NCBI GenBank assembly: GCA_964016885.1
Contig: OZ024745.1
Span: forward strand, 51,974,492-52,038,491
Origin: Eledone cirrhosa
Lineage: Eukaryota; Mollusca; Cephalopoda; Octopoda; Eledonidae
DNA length: 64,000 bases
Direction of reading: 5' to 3'
Shown: one piece after another, positions 60,945 through 64,000 of the stretch
How the letters are laid out: every line of letters starts with the position of its first letter
Numbering within the stretch: position 1 is the first letter of the stretch
The notes under the pieces: generated by a model
Told to the model about the DNA's origin: nothing
The model's database searches: none
The model's input: the letters and a program-made list of their open reading frames with translations, nothing else
Position numbers and translations under genes: made by a program

Positions 60945-61316
60945 GAAATATACGGCTACTACTCATCGATCTCCCCCATACTGCTAAATAAAGCGCTTAT
61001 CCTAGCTAAGTCTAATACTAGCCTCACTAAGAAAGAGATAGCTATAGTGCTCGCAGCGCGTAGAACTATTATCAAGTTCGATGGCTCACACTGGACCAGA
61101 ACCAACCGTCCTGATAACTTTGATATCACGATGGGGTCCATTGACTCAGCGCAAATAACTGACCTGGTCGGGATATACCTCCTCCAGTGAATTAGGGACG
61201 AGATACCGGCTCTGCAGGGCGGGGTATATAGGGACGATGTCCTGTTTACCGTGCGAAGCCACAGCCCCCGCAGGATAGAGAACACAGGTTCTTTAAGACG
61301 TAAGGCCTATCAGTGA
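60945..61316 (+). pseudogene. PLE copy 2 reverse transcriptase part, with YRDD
   Basis: The frame starting 60945 reads [54 protein letters not shown] and, after one TGA stop at 61188-61190, GGVYRDDVLF (61218-61247). FD.TMGS.D.AE..DLVG followed by YRDD is characteristic of Penelope polymerases, with the paired Asp catalytic. The region remains in one frame either side of the stop, so the TGA looks like a single mutation (a Trp codon would be the simplest ancestor). After 61316 the frame is lost. The NFLDVTLVL block at about 61346-61372 is the conserved segment that follows. Confidence 0.8.
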
Positions 61317-61425
61317 CAATGGACCTCAACCACCAAATATTCAATTTCCTAGACGTAACTCTGGTGTTGAGCACGTTTCTATACAAGCCATACTAAATGC
61401 CGGTTTTAACCGGAGAATCTTCTAC

Positions 61426-62830
61426 ATGCTTAACGCTAGCTCTAGAAACCAACCCCAACATAGGACTAATGTTATAGTGAGCCATACCTATAACAGAGCA
61501 CGCTTCAGCCATGACAGCGTCAACAACTATAGTATAGAGAAGCACACTAAGAAACCTGGCCACACTGTTAATTACACGAGTGGCGACCAAGAAAACCGAC
61601 AGTATGGTAAGTGTTACCCGATTGGCAACGCCACCCGCTGGAGCCTATTGGAATTATTCCCTAACTATAGGATCAGCAACGGCGGCGGCCTATTATCGAC
61701 ACCCTCTAACCTGCGTCTAGCCACACATAAAAATTACGGAGGGAAAGCGCCCCTACATGAACATAAAGTAATGGGGACGCATAACCGGCTACAGCACAGG
61801 AACAACCGTAAGTACTGTCAACTAGGAAGCACAGCCTATAGCAAACCCACTGTAAAGCGGAAACGCCACCGTAATATCATATGGTTCCACCACCCCACTA
61901 CTCTCGGAGTGTGGCCTCCGACATACCGAGGATATTCTTCGAAGCCTTGGAGAGGAATTTCCCACATAATCATAAATACAGAAAAATACTTAACAGGAAC
62001 AATATCAAAATATCCTTCTCTATCACCTCCAATCTAGCTGATATCACAGGAGAACCAATCACAGTAAGATCAACAAAACACTACACCTTAGCACAGATAC
62101 ATCTAAACCTGACAACAACACTAATAAGCTTAACATCCCCCTAACAGCACCAAATAGGGTTGGTGACAGCCCCGGCAGACGAAACCCACGTAACCAGGGC
62201 GTAATTGTAGAATGTACCGGTGACCCACACGCGTCACCCACCGGCAACAGAACGGGCTGCGGCGTGCGGAATAATAATGGTACATCACCGCACGCCTCGA
62301 GAGATAACAGTACCAACCACGGAGTTAGAGACATAGATAACCATATAGGTAGCAATAGTAATAGCTTTAATTCAGGAACTAGGAGCGATCGTGACGGAAA
62401 ATGCAACTGTCGTGACAGGGGAGGGTGCCCTCTGAGGGGAAACTGCCTGACTAATAAGGTTATTTATAGTTGCACCGTGACTAGCCATAGCGGAGTTAAA
62501 CAGTATATAGGGGCCACCTCTGGCCAGATTAAAACGAGACTTAGAACGCATCTCCACTCTTTCCGGAACAAAAAACTAATGCACTCCACATCGCTTGCCA
62601 ACTACGTCACCACCTTACAAAACATCAACATAAGCTTCTCCACACACTGGGATATTGTCGGTAGGGTTGCACCCCACAACTTCAGGGGGATATGCCAGCT
62701 CTGCCTCATGGAGCTGTACTACATCATAAGAAAACCCCACGAGCTCATAAACAGCCGACCGGAATCAGTCATAAATTATAAACACTGGGTGCAGGCGTCG
62801 TATTTTGCCTGGGAAGCGACTACGACATGA
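61426..62830 (+). pseudogene. PLE copy 2 linker and GIY-YIG endonuclease, broken
   Basis: 61426-62037 is open but in a frame whose only recognisable part is RHRNIIWFHHP near 61865-61895. The correct frame resumes at 61881 (VPPPHYSRSVASDIP, then RKILNRNNIKISFSI), matching WFNPPYNMEVATPL and NIFNRNTIKISYST of copy 1. From 62264 to 62830 (188 codons) comes the Cys cluster CNCRDRGGCPLRGNCL (47-62), VIYSC at 66-70, QYIGAT at 80-85, Arg at 92, HLHSF at 96-100 and Glu in CLMELYYI at 147-154. The nuclease residues are retained, but the upstream ORF is frame-shifted at least twice. Confidence 0.8.
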
Positions 62831-63292
62831 AAACTACGAACTGGGTCCCCCTGCGCTAACCATAACCTCCCGGTGGGCAGGCGGTATGAACAAACATCTG
62901 TGAACCAAATGTACATCGCAGACCATGCTCTAACAAGCATTAGTGAAGCAACATCCTCTAAATAATAAATGTACACCCCAGACACGACCTGTACTGGCAC
63001 TAGTGAAACAACACACATAATATAAAGATGCTAAACACCAGCATATGAATAGGTATGAACATCTAAATGGCAATGGATTGTTTGAACACCGGCCAGAGTT
63101 ACTCCCCCTGCTCTGCGATAATAACAACCCATGCACAGACGAGAAGAATGAACTATGATGTTAATTTAACCGTGAAATCCCTCCTGTGTCCTATATTGAT
63201 CATCGTTTTGTTTTCCATTCCGGGCGAAATGTACGTAGGCGCACTGTTATATAAACATATTCTAACGGTTTTAAACTCCTTGTATTCATTTC

Positions 63293-63296
<4 letters not shown>

Positions 63297-63332
<36 letters not shown>
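63297..63332. repeat. (TA)n array
   Basis: It separates the 3' end of PLE copy 2 from the palindrome that follows. Confidence 0.95.
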
Positions 63333-63336
<4 letters not shown>

Positions 63337-63651
63337 ATAATAATAAATGTGAAGACTAAAATCCAAAGAGAGCTCGATAAGGATAGATATATATCAAATA
63401 TATAAGAACCGTAGAGCAAATATTTATTAAAATAACAGATTAAAGTTTAAGCAGAGAATCGCTGCTTTCATCCTTAACGGGATTTTCTAAAACTCAGAAG
63501 ATTCCGTTAAGGGTGAAAGCAGCGATTCTTTGCTTAAACTTTAATCTGTTATTTTAATAAATATTTGCTCTACGGTTCTTATATATTTGATATATATTTA
63601 TCCTTATCGAGCCCTCTTTGGATTTTAGTCTTCAAATTTATTATTATTACT
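63333..63651. repeat. 150-bp-arm palindrome made of PLE ends
   Basis: The left arm 63333-63482 (AGTAATAATAATAAATGTGAAG... to ...CTTTCATCCTTAACGGGA) and the right arm 63503-63651 are near-perfect reverse complements with a 20-bp centre. The arms equal the terminal sequence of PLE copy 1 (58651-58762 and 60660-60708). (TA)n borders both sides. It looks like a PLE with everything but its two ends removed, or a solo end-to-end junction. Confidence 0.92.
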
Positions 63652-63660
63652 ATATATATA

Positions 63661-63669
63661 TATGTACAT

Positions 63670-63748
<79 letters not shown>
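63661..63748. repeat. (GATA)n microsatellite
   Basis: A GATA tetranucleotide repeat of about 19 units, preceded by a short TA tract. Confidence 0.97.
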
Positions 63749-64000
63749 TGTATATATATATACACATGGACACAATTGAAGAGGAAGTCCAAGTTTAAGG
63801 GAAAAGCAAACAAGATAAGGAGAAAAAAAACTTTACTTACTGTCCCTACTGCACTTTCTTTGAGGAAATAACGGTACTTTGAGTAGATCATCGCCAGAAA
63901 TCTCAAATCATCAGGAGACATTCTTTGTCCAGAAAGAAAATTCAAGTTAACATTCCTAGCCCTTCGCTGCCAGTGAAAATGTCGAATGCCAGAACTATCA
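63749..64000. other. Unassigned
   Basis: No gene recognised. The minus-strand ORF reaching 63945 is mostly translated GATA repeat, but its first 60 codons (63945-63770) are of ordinary composition and unknown. Confidence 0.4.

Larger units (their letters stand above)
60911..63296 (+). mobile_element. Penelope-like element copy 2, degenerate
   Basis: It begins CAAAATTAAATTAAGG right after (TA)n, enters the polymerase near its middle, continues to the GIY-YIG endonuclease and a 3' region, and ends at (TA)n (63297-63332). It is a different PLE lineage from copy 1 by protein sequence. The 3' region (62890-63010) holds two about 70-bp related segments (ATGTACATCGCAGACCATGC and ATGTACACCCCAGACACGAC). 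It carries several stops and frameshifts. Confidence 0.8.

Overview
The window looks like intergenic DNA from a coleoid cephalopod, most likely an octopus. It is AT-rich with long (TA)n arrays. At least nine copies or fragments of one tRNA-derived SINE are present, recognisable by a body that reads CATCCTTACGGGGTCGATA and an end that reads GGCCTTGTGCC. It is also packed with LINE and Penelope-like retroelements. The species call rests on recognising these repeats, not on a host gene: I found no convincing host protein-coding gene, tRNA gene or rRNA gene in 64 kb.

Layout. 1-2.9 kb: unclassified sequence. 2.9-9.1 kb: SINE pieces, a 556-bp tandem array with an inverted tail (3431-5275), a direct-repeat pair around a long (TA)n array (5281-6856), a Helitron-like segment, and a 140-150-bp repeat in three copies. 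9.7-11.4 kb: a decayed minus-strand LINE. 11.86-28.01 kb: an alternating series of (TAA)n arrays and retroelements. These are a 5.7-kb minus-strand Tx1/L1-like LINE, a 280-bp fragment plus three larger plus-strand copies of R4/Dong-like LINEs (with a restriction-like endonuclease), and one minus-strand SINE. Every junction falls on a TAA array. 28.75-32.6 kb: much older LINE remnants. 32.6-38 kb: AT-rich, with one short perfect hairpin and one SINE with a clear target-site duplication. 38-43.4 kb: a tandem SINE pair, Penelope-type (PLE) end sequences in inverted pairs, two large palindromes around (TA)n, a candidate hammerhead ribozyme, and an RTE-like remnant. 43.4-54.6 kb: AT-rich and nearly featureless except for a Helitron-like segment and two worn SINEs. 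54.8-55.9 kb: the 5' part of an RTE-type LINE. 56.2-64 kb: a SINE, short inverted-repeat elements, two PLE copies with GIY-YIG endonuclease domains, and a 150-bp-arm palindrome.

How it fits together. Nothing here forms an operon or pathway. The shared logic is where elements land. R4/Dong-like LINEs, the Tx1-like LINE and the SINE between them abut (TAA)n. PLE ends and the palindromic repeats abut (TA)n. Nearly all coding regions carry stops or frameshifts and are fossils. The most intact are a 430-codon 3' ORF in R4-like copy A and a 311-codon PLE endonuclease ORF. Boundaries and family names come from reading by eye; no alignment or database search was run.
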